A stretch of DNA of 17,222 nt from Christensenella sp. UBA5893 (GCA_002431905.1 DJER01000006.1:1-17222); one strand, 5' to 3'. Positions 1-7,399 are shown, numbered from the stretch's first letter. Numbers and translations are program-made. Notes: generated from the sequence alone by a model not told the origin.

Positions 1-929
1 TCCAAGTATTCCTTATCTTTTGCACCGAAATAGAAACCTGTTGTATATTTTCTGTGACTTGTTTTGCAAAGTTCCTTCTTTAACATATCAAAGTCTTTTT
101 CTTTTAGCGTATTCATATTATCAAGTGCATAACGATAGGCATTTACAACATTAGCAACATAGTATGGCGATTTCATTCTGCCTTCAATCTTAAAACTTGT
201 GACGCCTGCATCTTCAAGTTCTTTAAGGTGGTCAATCATCATCATATCTTTGCTGTTAAGAATATATGTTCCACGATCGTCTTCTTGAATTTCGTATTCC
301 TCGCCCTTTCTTGATTTTTCTGTGATAGTATATTCCCATCTACATGGTTGAGTGCAAGCACCACGATTTGCATCACGACCGGTAAGATAATTTGAAAGCA
401 AACATCTTCCACTATATGAAATACACATTGCTCCATGGACAAAACTTTCAAGTTCCAAATCTTTTGGAATTCTTTTTCTAATTTGTTTTATTTCTTCAAT
501 ACTCAATTCTCTTGCAAGAATAACTCTTTTTACACCCATTTTGTACATAAAGTTAATTGCATAAGAATTAAGTATATTTGCTTGTGTTGAAACATGAATT
601 GTTAAACTTGGTGCATTTTCTTTTATAAATTCAATAATTCCCAAGTCAGAAACAATTACTGCATCAACCTTTGCTTTAACAAGCTCATCAAGGTATTCTT
701 TTAACCCAATAAAATCGCCTTCATGAGCCAAAATGTTTATTGTGATATACACCCTTTTGCCCAAATTGTGAGCATATGTTGTTGCTTCCAAAATTTCATT
801 ATCTGAAAAATTGCCTGCGAATGCTCTTAACCCAAATTTTTTGCCTGCAAAGTAAACTGCATCTGCACCGAATCTAAAGGCTGTTTCCATTTTTTCAAAT
901 GTTCCAGCGGGTGCTAATAATTCTGCCAT
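1..929 (-). CDS. U32 family peptidase / TrhP-RlhA-like RNA hydroxylation protein (3' end missing)
   Basis: The first 309 residues are present; the gene runs off the left edge. It starts MAELLAPAGTFEKM and contains GADAVYFAG, RAFAGNF, the block GRDANRGACTQPCRW (184-198) and SFKIEGRMKS (245-254), all hallmarks of the U32 family. Cysteines at 169, 176, 192 and 196 match the family's four-Cys iron-sulfur cluster set. Characterised U32 proteins hydroxylate RNA (TrhP at tRNA U34, RlhA at 23S rRNA) using prephenate-derived chemistry; older annotations say collagenase-like protease. The single-domain N-terminus resembles the YrrO/TrhP2 type of about 400 residues, so roughly a quarter is probably missing. 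The start is supported by AAGGAG upstream of the ATG. It lies 59 nt downstream of the DUF3343 gene on the same strand and is probably co-transcribed. Family assignment is firm; the exact RNA target is inference. Confidence 0.9.
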   Translation of the reverse strand, partial: MAELLAPAGTFEKMETAFRFGADAVYFAGKKFGLRAFAGNFSDNEILEATTYAHNLGKRVYITINILAHEGDFIGLKEYLDELVKAKVDAVIVSDLGIIEFIKENAPSLTIHVSTQANILNSYAINFMYKMGVKRVILARELSIEEIKQIRKRIPKDLELESFVHGAMCISYSGRCLLSNYLTGRDANRGACTQPCRWEYTITEKSRKGEEYEIQEDDRGTYILNSKDMMMIDHLKELEDAGVTSFKIEGRMKSPYYVANVVNAYRYALDNMNTLKEKDFDMLKKELCKTSHRKYTTGFYFGAKDKEYL

Positions 930-988
930 AAATTTCTCCTTAACCTAATACTTTTTTAGTGTATCACAAAATTATAACAAAAAGCAAC

Positions 989-1249
989 TTAACTTAGGCG
1001 TATTACCTTATAATTTATTCCATTTCCAACAAGTTGATAAATTCCACCAAATGTATCAAAATTTCTTCTTGAAATAATTTGTTTAACAATTCCCAAATCG
1101 GCATCAGAAAAACGCACAGAAATCCCACATGAAACATTAACTGCCCTTGGCGTGTTTATTATTTCACAAGGAACACGATATGATTTTAGGATATTTGCAA
1201 AATTTATTGTATGAGATTTTGCTCTAAAAACTATAATGCAATAATTCAT
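989..1249 (-). CDS. DUF3343 protein, putative Se/S carrier-like
   Basis: An 86-residue protein that opens MNYCIIVFRAKSHTINFA and has the family signature TPRAVNVSCGISVRF (33-47), with the conserved Cys41 in SCGI. This matches DUF3343, described as a putative selenium/sulfur carrier-like family with a ferredoxin-like small fold. The conserved Cys is the likely site for carrying persulfide or perselenide, but no biochemical role is proved for the family. A strong ribosome binding site (AGGGGAG) precedes the ATG. It is transcribed divergently from a cysteine desulfurase, the natural sulfur donor, and precedes the U32 gene on the same strand. This context fits a sulfur or selenium relay. An additional Cys at position 4 and another at 28 are present. 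Confidence 0.8.
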   Translation of the reverse strand: MNYCIIVFRAKSHTINFANILKSYRVPCEIINTPRAVNVSCGISVRFSDADLGIVKQIISRRNFDTFGGIYQLVGNGINYKVIRLS

Positions 1250-1273
1250 TTTTTCTCCCCTTGTAAACCAAAT

Positions 1274-1301
1274 TTGATACTATTTCATACCATATTATTA
1301 T
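1274..1301 (+). promoter_or_regulatory. Predicted promoter of the cysteine desulfurase gene
   Basis: TTGATA (1274-1279) and TATTAT (1296-1301) with a 16 bp spacer each match five of six consensus bases. Transcription would begin near 1308, just ahead of the AAGGGAG ribosome binding site and the GTG start at 1322. The same 70 bp gap must also hold the promoter of the divergent DUF3343 gene; a weaker TTGTTC-17-TGAAAT can be read on the minus strand (about 1282-1310), so the two would overlap. Confidence 0.45.
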
Positions 1302-1321
1302 ATAGAACAAGGGAGTAAAAA

Positions 1322-2449
1322 GTGATTTATTTAGACAATAGTGCAACAACCAACATAAAACCAAAAGAAGTTATCAGAGCCGTCAATTCAGCTTTTACAA
1401 AGTATGTTGCAAACCCCGGGCGAAGTGGACACAAACTTGCATTTGACACATCAATTCAGGTTGAGAATGTGAGAAACAAAATTAGTGATTATTTTAATGC
1501 ACAAAATGTTGTATTCACGCAAAACTGCACCGATGCATTAAACCTTGCAATTCAAGGGACGATAAGTGAAGGTGGACATATAATTATTTCATCAAATGAC
1601 CACAATGCATCAGCAAGGCCTGTTTTTGAAATGCACAAAAAATATGGTATTGAAGTTAGTGTTGCCACCCCAAAGAACAAAGGTATTTTGACACTTGACG
1701 ACATATTGCCATATGTCAAAAAAAACACATATCTTATATGTGTTAATCATATGAGCAATGTTGATGGCGAAATTGCCGACATAAAGAGTATTGGCGAATA
1801 CTGTAGCGAGAACTGCATATTATTTTGTGTTGATGGTGCACAAAGTTGCGGGCATCTTAATTTGGATATGCACAAGAACTACATTGATTTATTGGCTCTT
1901 GCCCCACACAAAGGGTTATATTCCCCACAAGGTGTTGGTGTCCTTTGTTTTTCAAAGCGAAGCAAGTTGAAACCAATTAGGTTTGGTGGAACTGGTACTG
2001 AAAGTGAAAATGTATATCAACCGATTGGAAGCATTGAAAGTTTTGAAAGTGGAACACTTGCAACGCCAAATATTCTGGGACTTGGTGCAGGACTTGATTT
2101 TGTAAAAAACAATTTTAAAAAAATAAATTCCAAGATTGATGACCTTGGAACATACCTAAATTATGAATTATCAAATATAAATGGTGTTAAAGTTTACACG
2201 CATCCAAACAATTCTTTTGGAATTATTGGGTTTAATGTGAAAGACTACGGTTCAAGTGAAGTTAGTCAAATTTTATCGGACAAATACTGTATTTGTACTC
2301 GTGGTGGGCTTCATTGTGCAGGACTTAAACACAAAGCACTTGGGACACTGGAGCAAGGCATTGTGAGAGCAAGTTTGAGTTATTTTAATTCATTTTCTGA
2401 TTGTGTAAAACTTGTTAAAGCAATAAAAGACATTGCAAGGCAAACCTAA
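1322..2449 (+). CDS. Cysteine desulfurase, aminotransferase class V (SufS/Csd-like)
   Basis: A 375-residue PLP enzyme that takes sulfur from L-cysteine as an enzyme-bound persulfide and leaves alanine. The N-terminal MIYLDNSATT, DGAQS (171-175) with PLP-contacting Asp171 and Gln174, APHKGLYSPQGVG with the Schiff-base Lys197, and TRGGLHCAGLKHKALGT with the active-site Cys332 are all present. This C-terminal motif is typical of the cysteine desulfurase subfamily with RGGLHCAP-type loops (TIGR01977) found in Clostridia, not the IscS type. It starts with GTG at 1322, backed by AAGGGAG. It stands next to the DUF3343 putative S/Se carrier, with no SufU or SufBCD gene in the window, so its acceptor may not be Fe-S assembly. 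Its stop codon overlaps the convergent yraN stop by 4 bp. Confidence 0.92.
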   Translation: MIYLDNSATTNIKPKEVIRAVNSAFTKYVANPGRSGHKLAFDTSIQVENVRNKISDYFNAQNVVFTQNCTDALNLAIQGTISEGGHIIISSNDHNASARPVFEMHKKYGIEVSVATPKNKGILTLDDILPYVKKNTYLICVNHMSNVDGEIADIKSIGEYCSENCILFCVDGAQSCGHLNLDMHKNYIDLLALAPHKGLYSPQGVGVLCFSKRSKLKPIRFGGTGTESENVYQPIGSIESFESGTLATPNILGLGAGLDFVKNNFKKINSKIDDLGTYLNYELSNINGVKVYTHPNNSFGIIGFNVKDYGSSEVSQILSDKYCICTRGGLHCAGLKHKALGTLEQGIVRASLSYFNSFSDCVKLVKAIKDIARQT

Positions 2450-2787
2450 AAGGCATTTTCTATATGTGTAATTTTATCGCCTAAAATTTCAATAACATCA
2501 AATCTAATTTTTTGGTCAAAAGTTGAATATCTTTGAAGATATAATTCGGCAATTCTTCTAATTTTATATTGCTTTTGAGCAGTAACTGCTTCTCTTGGAA
2601 GTCCAAACATTGCTGTGTTTCTTGCTTTTACTTCAACAAAAACAAGAGTATCTTTATCCATTGCAATTATGTCTATTTCTCCTATTTTGCAAGAAAAGTT
2701 CATTTTTACAATTTTGCAACCCTTTTTTATCAAAAAGTTCTTTGCTTCTTGTTCACCGATTACGCCATATATTTTTGTGTTAGTCAT
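2446..2787 (-). CDS. yraN: YraN family endonuclease-like protein (UPF0102)
   Basis: A 113-residue protein (ATG at 2787) with the YraN pattern: GVIGEQEAKNFL near the N-terminus, then GEIDIIAMD (36-44) and FVEVKAR (50-56). The Glu37/Asp39 and Glu52-x-Lys54 residues form a PD-(D/E)XK nuclease-like core. The cellular role of the family is unsettled; roles in recombination or DNA processing have been proposed. A longer reading frame extends upstream, but the chosen start has GGAG at good spacing and gives the family's usual N-terminus. It overlaps the rnhB stop by 8 nt (ATGACTAA), implying translational coupling; rnhB-yraN adjacency is common in Firmicutes. It is the last gene of the ylxM-ffh operon, and no terminator follows it. 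Confidence 0.88.
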   Translation of the reverse strand: MTNTKIYGVIGEQEAKNFLIKKGCKIVKMNFSCKIGEIDIIAMDKDTLVFVEVKARNTAMFGLPREAVTAQKQYKIRRIAELYLQRYSTFDQKIRFDVIEILGDKITHIENAF

Positions 2788-3409
2788 TGTTATCTCCAAT
2801 AAAATGTTTGATGAATGTATCCCTATGGATTTCGCATTTACCAAATTTTTTCAAGTTTTCTATGTGTTCCTTTGTGCCATAACCTTTATGTTTTTTAAAG
2901 TCATACTCTGGATACTTTTTGTCAAGTTCTTCCATAAGTCTATCCCTATAAACCTTTGCAAGAATTGAAGCACAAGCAATTGAATAACTTTTTGCATCGC
3001 CTTTTATTATTGGTATATTAGGTACATCAAGATCAAGTCCAACAATGTAATCAATCAAAACGAAATCAGGTGCTACTTTTAATGTTTTTACGCAATTTTG
3101 CATACAAAGTCTTGTGGCATTGAGAATGTTAACTTTGTCTATTGTTTTGTTATCTACTTCTTGTATTGAATAGCAAATGGCAGTATTCTTTATTTTTTCA
3201 TACAACTCATCACGTTTTTTTGGTGTAAGTTTTTTGCTATCATTAACCCCATCGATAATTTTATCATTACCGAGTGGCATAATTGCACATGCACAAACAA
3301 CAGGACCTGCAAGTGGCCCTCTGCCCGCTTCATCCATTCCAGCAATAATTTTGTAACCCATTTTTGTATATTCGTTTTCGAATTGCAACATATCTTCTTT
3401 TATATTCAT
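2780..3409 (-). CDS. rnhB: Ribonuclease HII
   Basis: A 209-residue RNase HII, which cuts the RNA strand of RNA-DNA hybrids and removes single ribonucleotides misincorporated into DNA. The diagnostic MDEAGRGPLAGPVV gives catalytic Asp26 and Glu27; Asp120 (in FVLID) and Asp138 (in IIKGD) complete the four-acid metal site. ASILAKVYRD (147-156) and HKGYGTKEH (174-182) are further family blocks. Length is normal. The ATG at 3409 has only a poor ribosome binding site; an ATG six codons later (3391) is an alternative. It begins 3 nt after the rbgA stop, as expected for translational coupling. Confidence 0.95.
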   Translation of the reverse strand: MNIKEDMLQFENEYTKMGYKIIAGMDEAGRGPLAGPVVCACAIMPLGNDKIIDGVNDSKKLTPKKRDELYEKIKNTAICYSIQEVDNKTIDKVNILNATRLCMQNCVKTLKVAPDFVLIDYIVGLDLDVPNIPIIKGDAKSYSIACASILAKVYRDRLMEELDKKYPEYDFKKHKGYGTKEHIENLKKFGKCEIHRDTFIKHFIGDNND

Positions 3410-3412
3410 ACT

Positions 3413-4264
3413 CTACACGCTCACTTTGTCTAATGTAATTTTGCCTAATTTACCTTTTCTAAAATCGTCAATTATTGCAAAACAAGTACGGTCAAAATCT
3501 GGTTCATTACCTTTTAACAGATAGTGTTTTTTTTCTGCAATTTGCTCCATAAGTTCAACCGCAGAAAAATTCAAATCGGTTATGCCATACCTTGTGAAAG
3601 CAGTTTTGTAGTGGTCTTTTAGGTAGTTTATTAAAGCATAGCAAAGTTCGTTTGTGTCAACAATTTCATTCTTTATGCTACCCAAGATTGCCAAGTTTTG
3701 AGCAATAGTTTGGTTATCCAAGTTTGGCCACAATGTTCCCGGAGTGTCAAGTACTTCAAAACCATTTTTAAGAAGTACCCATTGTTTCCCTTTGGTAACT
3801 CCTGCTTTATCACCTGTTTTTGTCTTTTTTTGACCACAAAGGTTATTTATCAAAGTGCTTTTTCCAGAATTTGGCACACCAACGACCATTGCTCGCAAGT
3901 TGATTTTTATATCTTTATTTTTGTATTTTTCTATTTTCTTTTGGCACAAACTCTTCATAATTGGTTCAATAATCTTGTTTGCACCACTTATTGTACTGTT
4001 AAGGCTAACGCATTCACAATCGTTTTGAGATGTTATATATCTTTTGAATCTTGCAGTTTTTTCATCATCGGCAAGGTCTGTTTTGTTAAGAACATAAAGA
4101 ACGGGCTTATTTAGGGCAAGAGAAGTAAATTTTGGATTTAGGCATGAAAAAGGTGCTCTTGCATCAAGAACATATATAAGCATATCAACATTTTTTATTT
4201 CGGTTTCCATAATTTTTAAGGCTTTTGCCATATGCCCTGGAAACCAATTTATTTTACTTTCCAT
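3413..4264 (-). CDS. rbgA: Ribosome biogenesis GTPase RbgA (YlqF)
   Basis: A 283-residue circularly permuted GTPase needed for late assembly of the 50S subunit in Bacillus. It starts with INWFPGHMAKA, the signature of the YlqF family. The G motifs come in permuted order: G4 NKTD (60-63), then G1 GVPNSGKS (129-136), the G2-region GVTKG (155-159) and G3 DTPG (173-176). The C-terminal helical ANTAR-like tail follows. AAGGAT, lying in the last codons of trmD, serves as the ribosome binding site; only 7 nt separate it from the trmD stop. In most Firmicutes rplS sits exactly here, between trmD and rbgA, but it is absent. Confidence 0.95.
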   Translation of the reverse strand: MESKINWFPGHMAKALKIMETEIKNVDMLIYVLDARAPFSCLNPKFTSLALNKPVLYVLNKTDLADDEKTARFKRYITSQNDCECVSLNSTISGANKIIEPIMKSLCQKKIEKYKNKDIKINLRAMVVGVPNSGKSTLINNLCGQKKTKTGDKAGVTKGKQWVLLKNGFEVLDTPGTLWPNLDNQTIAQNLAILGSIKNEIVDTNELCYALINYLKDHYKTAFTRYGITDLNFSAVELMEQIAEKKHYLLKGNEPDFDRTCFAIIDDFRKGKLGKITLDKVSV

Positions 4265-4271
4265 ACTAAAT

Positions 4272-4940
4272 TTAATCCTTATTTATCAAATCTGGTCTTT
4301 CTTTTTTTGTTATTTCAATAGATTTTTCTTTTCGCCATTCATCAACTTTTTGATGATTACCCGAGATTAACACATCGGGCACTTTTTTCCCCATAAACTT
4401 TTCTGGTCTTGTATATTGAGGGTATTCCAAAAGTCCGTTAGAAAAACTTTCTTCTTTTAGAGAGTCTTTTGCAATCACGCCTTCTATTTGTCGTGCTATG
4501 CTGTCTATCATTACCATTGCAGGAAGTTCACCACCAGTCAAAACATAATCGCCAATAGACACACTTTTTGCATTCAAAATTTCAAGTGCTCTTTCGTCAA
4601 CACCTTCATAGTGTCCACACAAGATTACCAAATGTTTTTGCGTGGCAAGGTCTTTTGCCATTTGGTGATTAAAGGTTTTTCCCTTTGGGCTTGTATACAA
4701 TACAACATCATTATCTTGTGCTATGCTATTATACGCATCCACTATGGGTTGTGGCATCATTACCATACCGGCTCCACCTCCATATGGATAATCATCACAT
4801 TTTTTGTGAATATCTTTTGAGAAATCTCTTATGTTTATAACATTGATTTCAAACAAATTTTTGTCCAAGGCACGTTTTATTATACTATGATTAAGTGCAT
4901 CAAACATTTCTGGGAAAAGTGTCAAAATATCTATTCGCAT
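4272..4940 (-). CDS. trmD: tRNA (guanosine(37)-N1)-methyltransferase TrmD
   Basis: A 222-residue SPOUT methyltransferase that makes m1G37 next to the anticodon and so prevents +1 frameshifting. It starts MRIDILTLFPEMF and carries DDYPYGGGAGMVM (49-61), GHYEGVDERAL (109-119) and SIGDYVLTGGELPAMVMID (128-146), the trefoil-knot SAM site. Length is a little short of the usual 230-250 but all key blocks are there. The ATG at 4940 overlaps the end of rimM by 10 nt and has GAGGT as its ribosome binding site inside rimM. Confidence 0.96.
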   Translation of the reverse strand: MRIDILTLFPEMFDALNHSIIKRALDKNLFEINVINIRDFSKDIHKKCDDYPYGGGAGMVMMPQPIVDAYNSIAQDNDVVLYTSPKGKTFNHQMAKDLATQKHLVILCGHYEGVDERALEILNAKSVSIGDYVLTGGELPAMVMIDSIARQIEGVIAKDSLKEESFSNGLLEYPQYTRPEKFMGKKVPDVLISGNHQKVDEWRKEKSIEITKKERPDLINKD

Positions 4941-5422
4941 ATTTTTACCTCATCATATTTCGACTTGTCCAATACAATATTATTTTCATTTACATTCAAA
5001 ACTATTGAGGTTAAAAAAGGTATTTTATATTCCCTTTTATCTTCAAGTATTGTCAAAACATCGGCAGAGCCATAGCTTTCAATATCAACCAAAACTCCAA
5101 TATATTCTCCACTTTTGCTTACCACATCTTTGTTTAGCATATCATCAGTAAAGTACATATTTTCTTTTAATTTTAGTTCTGTAGAATCAACAAAAACTTG
5201 TTTATTTCTATATTTTTCTGCAATGTTTCTATCGTTACAATTTGGCAATTTGATATATATGAATTGTTGTCTTATTGCAAAACTAGACAAAGCAACTTCT
5301 TGATTGTCGATGATTACCTTTTTTACATTTTTATAGATAGACAAATCACTATCTGCAGGATAGATTTTTAATTCGCCTTTTACACCTTGTGGTTTTATTA
5401 TTTTTCCTAATAATTGTTTCAT
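4931..5422 (-). CDS. rimM: 16S rRNA processing / 30S maturation factor RimM
   Basis: A 163-residue protein (ATG at 5422) that helps mature the 3' domain of the 30S subunit and binds S19. The N-terminal RimM barrel starts KQLLGKIIKPQGVKGELKI; the C-terminal PRC-barrel shows GEYIGVLVDIESYGSADVL and KIPFLTSIVLNV. A frame open nine codons further upstream was not used, because AGGGAAG lies at proper spacing ahead of this ATG and the result matches the family's usual start. It is separated from khpA by 48 nt containing a strong hairpin and overlaps trmD. It is more divergent than its neighbours, as RimM usually is. Confidence 0.92.
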   Translation of the reverse strand: MKQLLGKIIKPQGVKGELKIYPADSDLSIYKNVKKVIIDNQEVALSSFAIRQQFIYIKLPNCNDRNIAEKYRNKQVFVDSTELKLKENMYFTDDMLNKDVVSKSGEYIGVLVDIESYGSADVLTILEDKREYKIPFLTSIVLNVNENNIVLDKSKYDEVKICE

Positions 5423-5438
5423 AACTTCCCTATACAAA

Positions 5439-5465
5439 TAAATAGGCAAGAGTTTTGCCTATTTA
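5439..5465 (-). promoter_or_regulatory. Perfect 11-bp intercistronic hairpin between khpA and rimM
   Basis: The arms 5439-5449 and 5455-5465 are exact reverse complements around a 5-nt loop. On the transcribed (minus) strand only a short T run follows, so it is at best a weak terminator; it could instead protect or be a processing site in the operon mRNA, or hold down expression of rimM, whose ribosome binding site begins about 10 nt downstream. Confidence 0.6.
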
Positions 5466-5470
5466 CCTAA

Positions 5471-5701
5471 TTATTTGCTTATTTTTACATTGTATCTAAT
5501 TTTTTCTTTGGCAGCAACAGACTTTACAATTGCACGAATACTTTGTGCAATTCTACCATTTTTGCCAATAACTTTTCCAAGGTCTTCTTCTGCGACATTA
5601 ACAATGATATTAATTTCGCTACCTTCTCTTGTTGTTGTTATTGCAACGGCTTCTTTATTGTCGACCAAACTTTTTACAATGTATTCAACTAATTCTTCCA
5701 T
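5471..5701 (-). CDS. khpA: KH domain RNA-binding protein KhpA (YlqC)
   Basis: A 76-residue single KH domain protein. The GxxG loop needed for RNA contact is GKNG at 46-49, within DLGKVIGKNGRIAQSIR. KhpA works with KhpB/Jag in Gram-positive bacteria, binding small RNAs and mRNAs and affecting cell division. It sits in its standard place after rpsP, with the ribosome binding site AAGGGGA ahead of the ATG. The ylqD gene found next to it in Bacillus is absent. Confidence 0.93.
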   Translation of the reverse strand: MEELVEYIVKSLVDNKEAVAITTTREGSEINIIVNVAEEDLGKVIGKNGRIAQSIRAIVKSVAAKEKIRYNVKISK

Positions 5702-5731
5702 AATTGTCCCCTTTATGTTTTGTTACTAAAT

Positions 5732-5767
5732 TTTTTTAATAACACCACTTTGGTGGCTTAATAAAAA
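5732..5767 (-). promoter_or_regulatory. Hairpin in the rpsP-khpA gap
   Basis: A 5-bp GC-containing stem (CACCA 5743-5747 / TGGTG 5751-5755) is extended by flanking A/T runs that can pair after a small internal loop. On the minus-strand RNA the region after the stem is A-rich, so it does not look like a rho-independent terminator. It may be a processing or stability element. It begins immediately after the rpsP stop codon. Confidence 0.35.
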
Positions 5768-6019
5768 TTACTTTCTTTCAATAACGCCACATTTAACTAA
5801 CAATTCTCTGGCTGTATCTGTTGGTTGAGCACCATTCTTAAGCCAAGCAGCTGCTTTTTCATTATCAATTTTGATTTCTGCTGGGTTTTTGAGTGGGTTA
5901 TATGTTCCAATAACCTCAACAAATTTACCATCTCTTGGAGATCTTGAATCAGCTACTACAACTCTGTAGAAAGGTGTCTTTTTATCTCCCAATCTTGTTA
6001 ATCTAATTTTTAATGCCAT
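5768..6019 (-). CDS. rpsP: 30S ribosomal protein S16 (bS16)
   Basis: An 83-residue ribosomal protein starting MALKIRLTRLGDKKTPFYR and continuing VVADSRSPRDGKFVEVIGTYNP, the near-invariant S16 core. The ATG at 6019 is chosen over a longer upstream frame because AAGGAG lies 8 nt ahead and it gives the universal S16 start. It lies 63 nt downstream of ffh; that gap holds two small inverted repeats. Confidence 0.97.
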   Translation of the reverse strand: MALKIRLTRLGDKKTPFYRVVVADSRSPRDGKFVEVIGTYNPLKNPAEIKIDNEKAAAWLKNGAQPTDTARELLVKCGVIERK

Positions 6020-6053
6020 TTTATCTTTCTCCTTTTTGTATATTATATATTTT

Positions 6054-6081
6054 AATTGCTTATGCAATTTGATATATCAAA
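6054..6081. repeat. Two adjacent small inverted repeats between ffh and rpsP
   Basis: AATTGC/GCAATT (6054-6059 and 6064-6069, 4-nt loop) adjoins the 14-nt palindrome TTTGATATATCAAA (6068-6081). The palindrome lies right after the ffh stop. It could be a protein-binding site or a weak RNA structure; no T run follows, so it is not a terminator. Confidence 0.4.
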
Positions 6082-6082
6082 C

Positions 6083-7399
6083 TTAAAACATTCTACCGAA
6101 CATACCTTTTTTGTTCTTCATTTGTTTCATCATTTCTTTTGACTGTTCGAATTGTTTTATAAGCATATTCACATCTTGAATTGATGTTCCACTGCCCTTT
6201 GCAATTCTTTGTCTTTGACTTGATTTGATTATTTCTGGGTGGATTCTTTCTTTCTTGGTCATACTTTGAATTATTGCTTTGTTACGTTTTAGTGCATTTT
6301 CATCAACTTGCACATTCCCAACTTTACTCCTAAGCCCCGGAATCATTGAGATAAGGTCATTTATGTTGCCCATCTTGTTAAGTTTTTCAAGTTGAGTTAA
6401 ATAATCTTCAAAAGTAAACGAATTTTCGCGGAATGACCTTTCCATTTTTTTCATTTCCTCTTCAGTTACAGCTTCTTGTGCCTTTTCAATTAAACTTAAC
6501 ACATCCCCCATTCCAAGAATTCTTGATGCAATTCTGTCTGGATAGAATGGTTCAATGTCGCCAATTTTTTCTCCAACACCACAAAACTTTATTGGTTTTT
6601 GCGTTATTGCTTTTATTGATAATGCTGCACCGCCACGAGTGTCACCGTCAAGTTTTGTAAGAATAACACCTGTTATGTCAAGGTCATTATTAAAACTTTC
6701 TGCAACTGTCACTGCATCTTGACCTGTCATACTATCAACAGTGAGCAAGATTTCAGTTGGGGTTACTTCTTTTTTGATGTTCTTTAATTCATTCATCAAT
6801 TCTTCATTGATATGAAGTCTTCCCGCCGTGTCCAAAATTACAGTGTCGTAACCTTGTTTTAGTGCAAATTCAACTGCTTGTTTTGCCGTTTTTACAGGAT
6901 TTTGTGTTCCCTTTTCAAAAACATCAACCTTCGCTTGACCTGCAACCACTTTTAATTGATTTATGGCAGCTGGACGATATATATCACATGCCACCAAAAG
7001 TGGACGCTTGCCAGATTTTTTAAGGTATGCACCAAGTTTTGCACACATTGTAGTCTTTCCTGCACCTTGAAGTCCACACATCATAATTACTGTTGGTGGG
7101 TTTGATGCAACTGCGAGTTTTTGATTTGGGCTTGACATTAGGTTCGTTAATTCTTCATTAACAATTTTTATTACTTGTTGACCAGGTGTCAAACTTTTCA
7201 TTACTTCTGCACCGCTTGCTTTTTCGGTTACATTTTTAATAAAGTCCTTTACCACAAGATAGTTCACATCAGCTTCCAAAAGTGCCAATTTTATCTCTCT
7301 CATTGCCTCTTTTATTTCAAGGTCAGTAAGCTTTCCTTTTTTGGTAAGCTTTGAGAAAATGTGCGACATCTTTTCGCTTAAACTTGTAAAAAGTGCCAT
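6083..7399 (-). CDS. ffh: Signal recognition particle protein Ffh (SRP54)
   Basis: A 438-residue SRP GTPase that binds signal sequences of nascent membrane and secreted proteins and hands ribosomes to FtsY. The N domain (about 1-90) is followed by the G domain with GLQGAGKT (109-116), DIYRPAAINQL (139-149), DTAGR (190-194) and TKLDGDTRGG (248-257). The Met-rich M domain (about 300-438) ends MKNKKGMFGRMF and binds SRP RNA and signal peptides. Length is typical. The ATG overlaps the ylxM stop in a TAATG arrangement and has GGAGGAG as its ribosome binding site, so the two are translationally coupled. The SRP RNA gene was not seen here. Confidence 0.97.
   Translation of the reverse strand: MALFTSLSEKMSHIFSKLTKKGKLTDLEIKEAMREIKLALLEADVNYLVVKDFIKNVTEKASGAEVMKSLTPGQQVIKIVNEELTNLMSSPNQKLAVASNPPTVIMMCGLQGAGKTTMCAKLGAYLKKSGKRPLLVACDIYRPAAINQLKVVAGQAKVDVFEKGTQNPVKTAKQAVEFALKQGYDTVILDTAGRLHINEELMNELKNIKKEVTPTEILLTVDSMTGQDAVTVAESFNNDLDITGVILTKLDGDTRGGAALSIKAITQKPIKFCGVGEKIGDIEPFYPDRIASRILGMGDVLSLIEKAQEAVTEEEMKKMERSFRENSFTFEDYLTQLEKLNKMGNINDLISMIPGLRSKVGNVQVDENALKRNKAIIQSMTKKERIHPEIIKSSQRQRIAKGSGTSIQDVNMLIKQFEQSKEMMKQMKNKKGMFGRMF

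Noticed and set aside
2569..2968. Plus-strand open frames opposite yraN and rnhB, and similar ones opposite khpA, trmD, lepA, parC and parE.
   Set aside because: They lack ribosome binding sites, have skewed Phe/Leu/Ser or Cys content typical of antisense frames, and lie over well-identified genes.
5732..5767. The rpsP-khpA hairpin as a rho-independent terminator.
   Set aside because: The minus-strand RNA after the stem is A-rich, not U-rich.
6042..6047. TATAAT on the minus strand ahead of rpsP as an internal promoter.
   Set aside because: No -35-like hexamer at 16-18 bp; AT-rich gaps give such matches easily.
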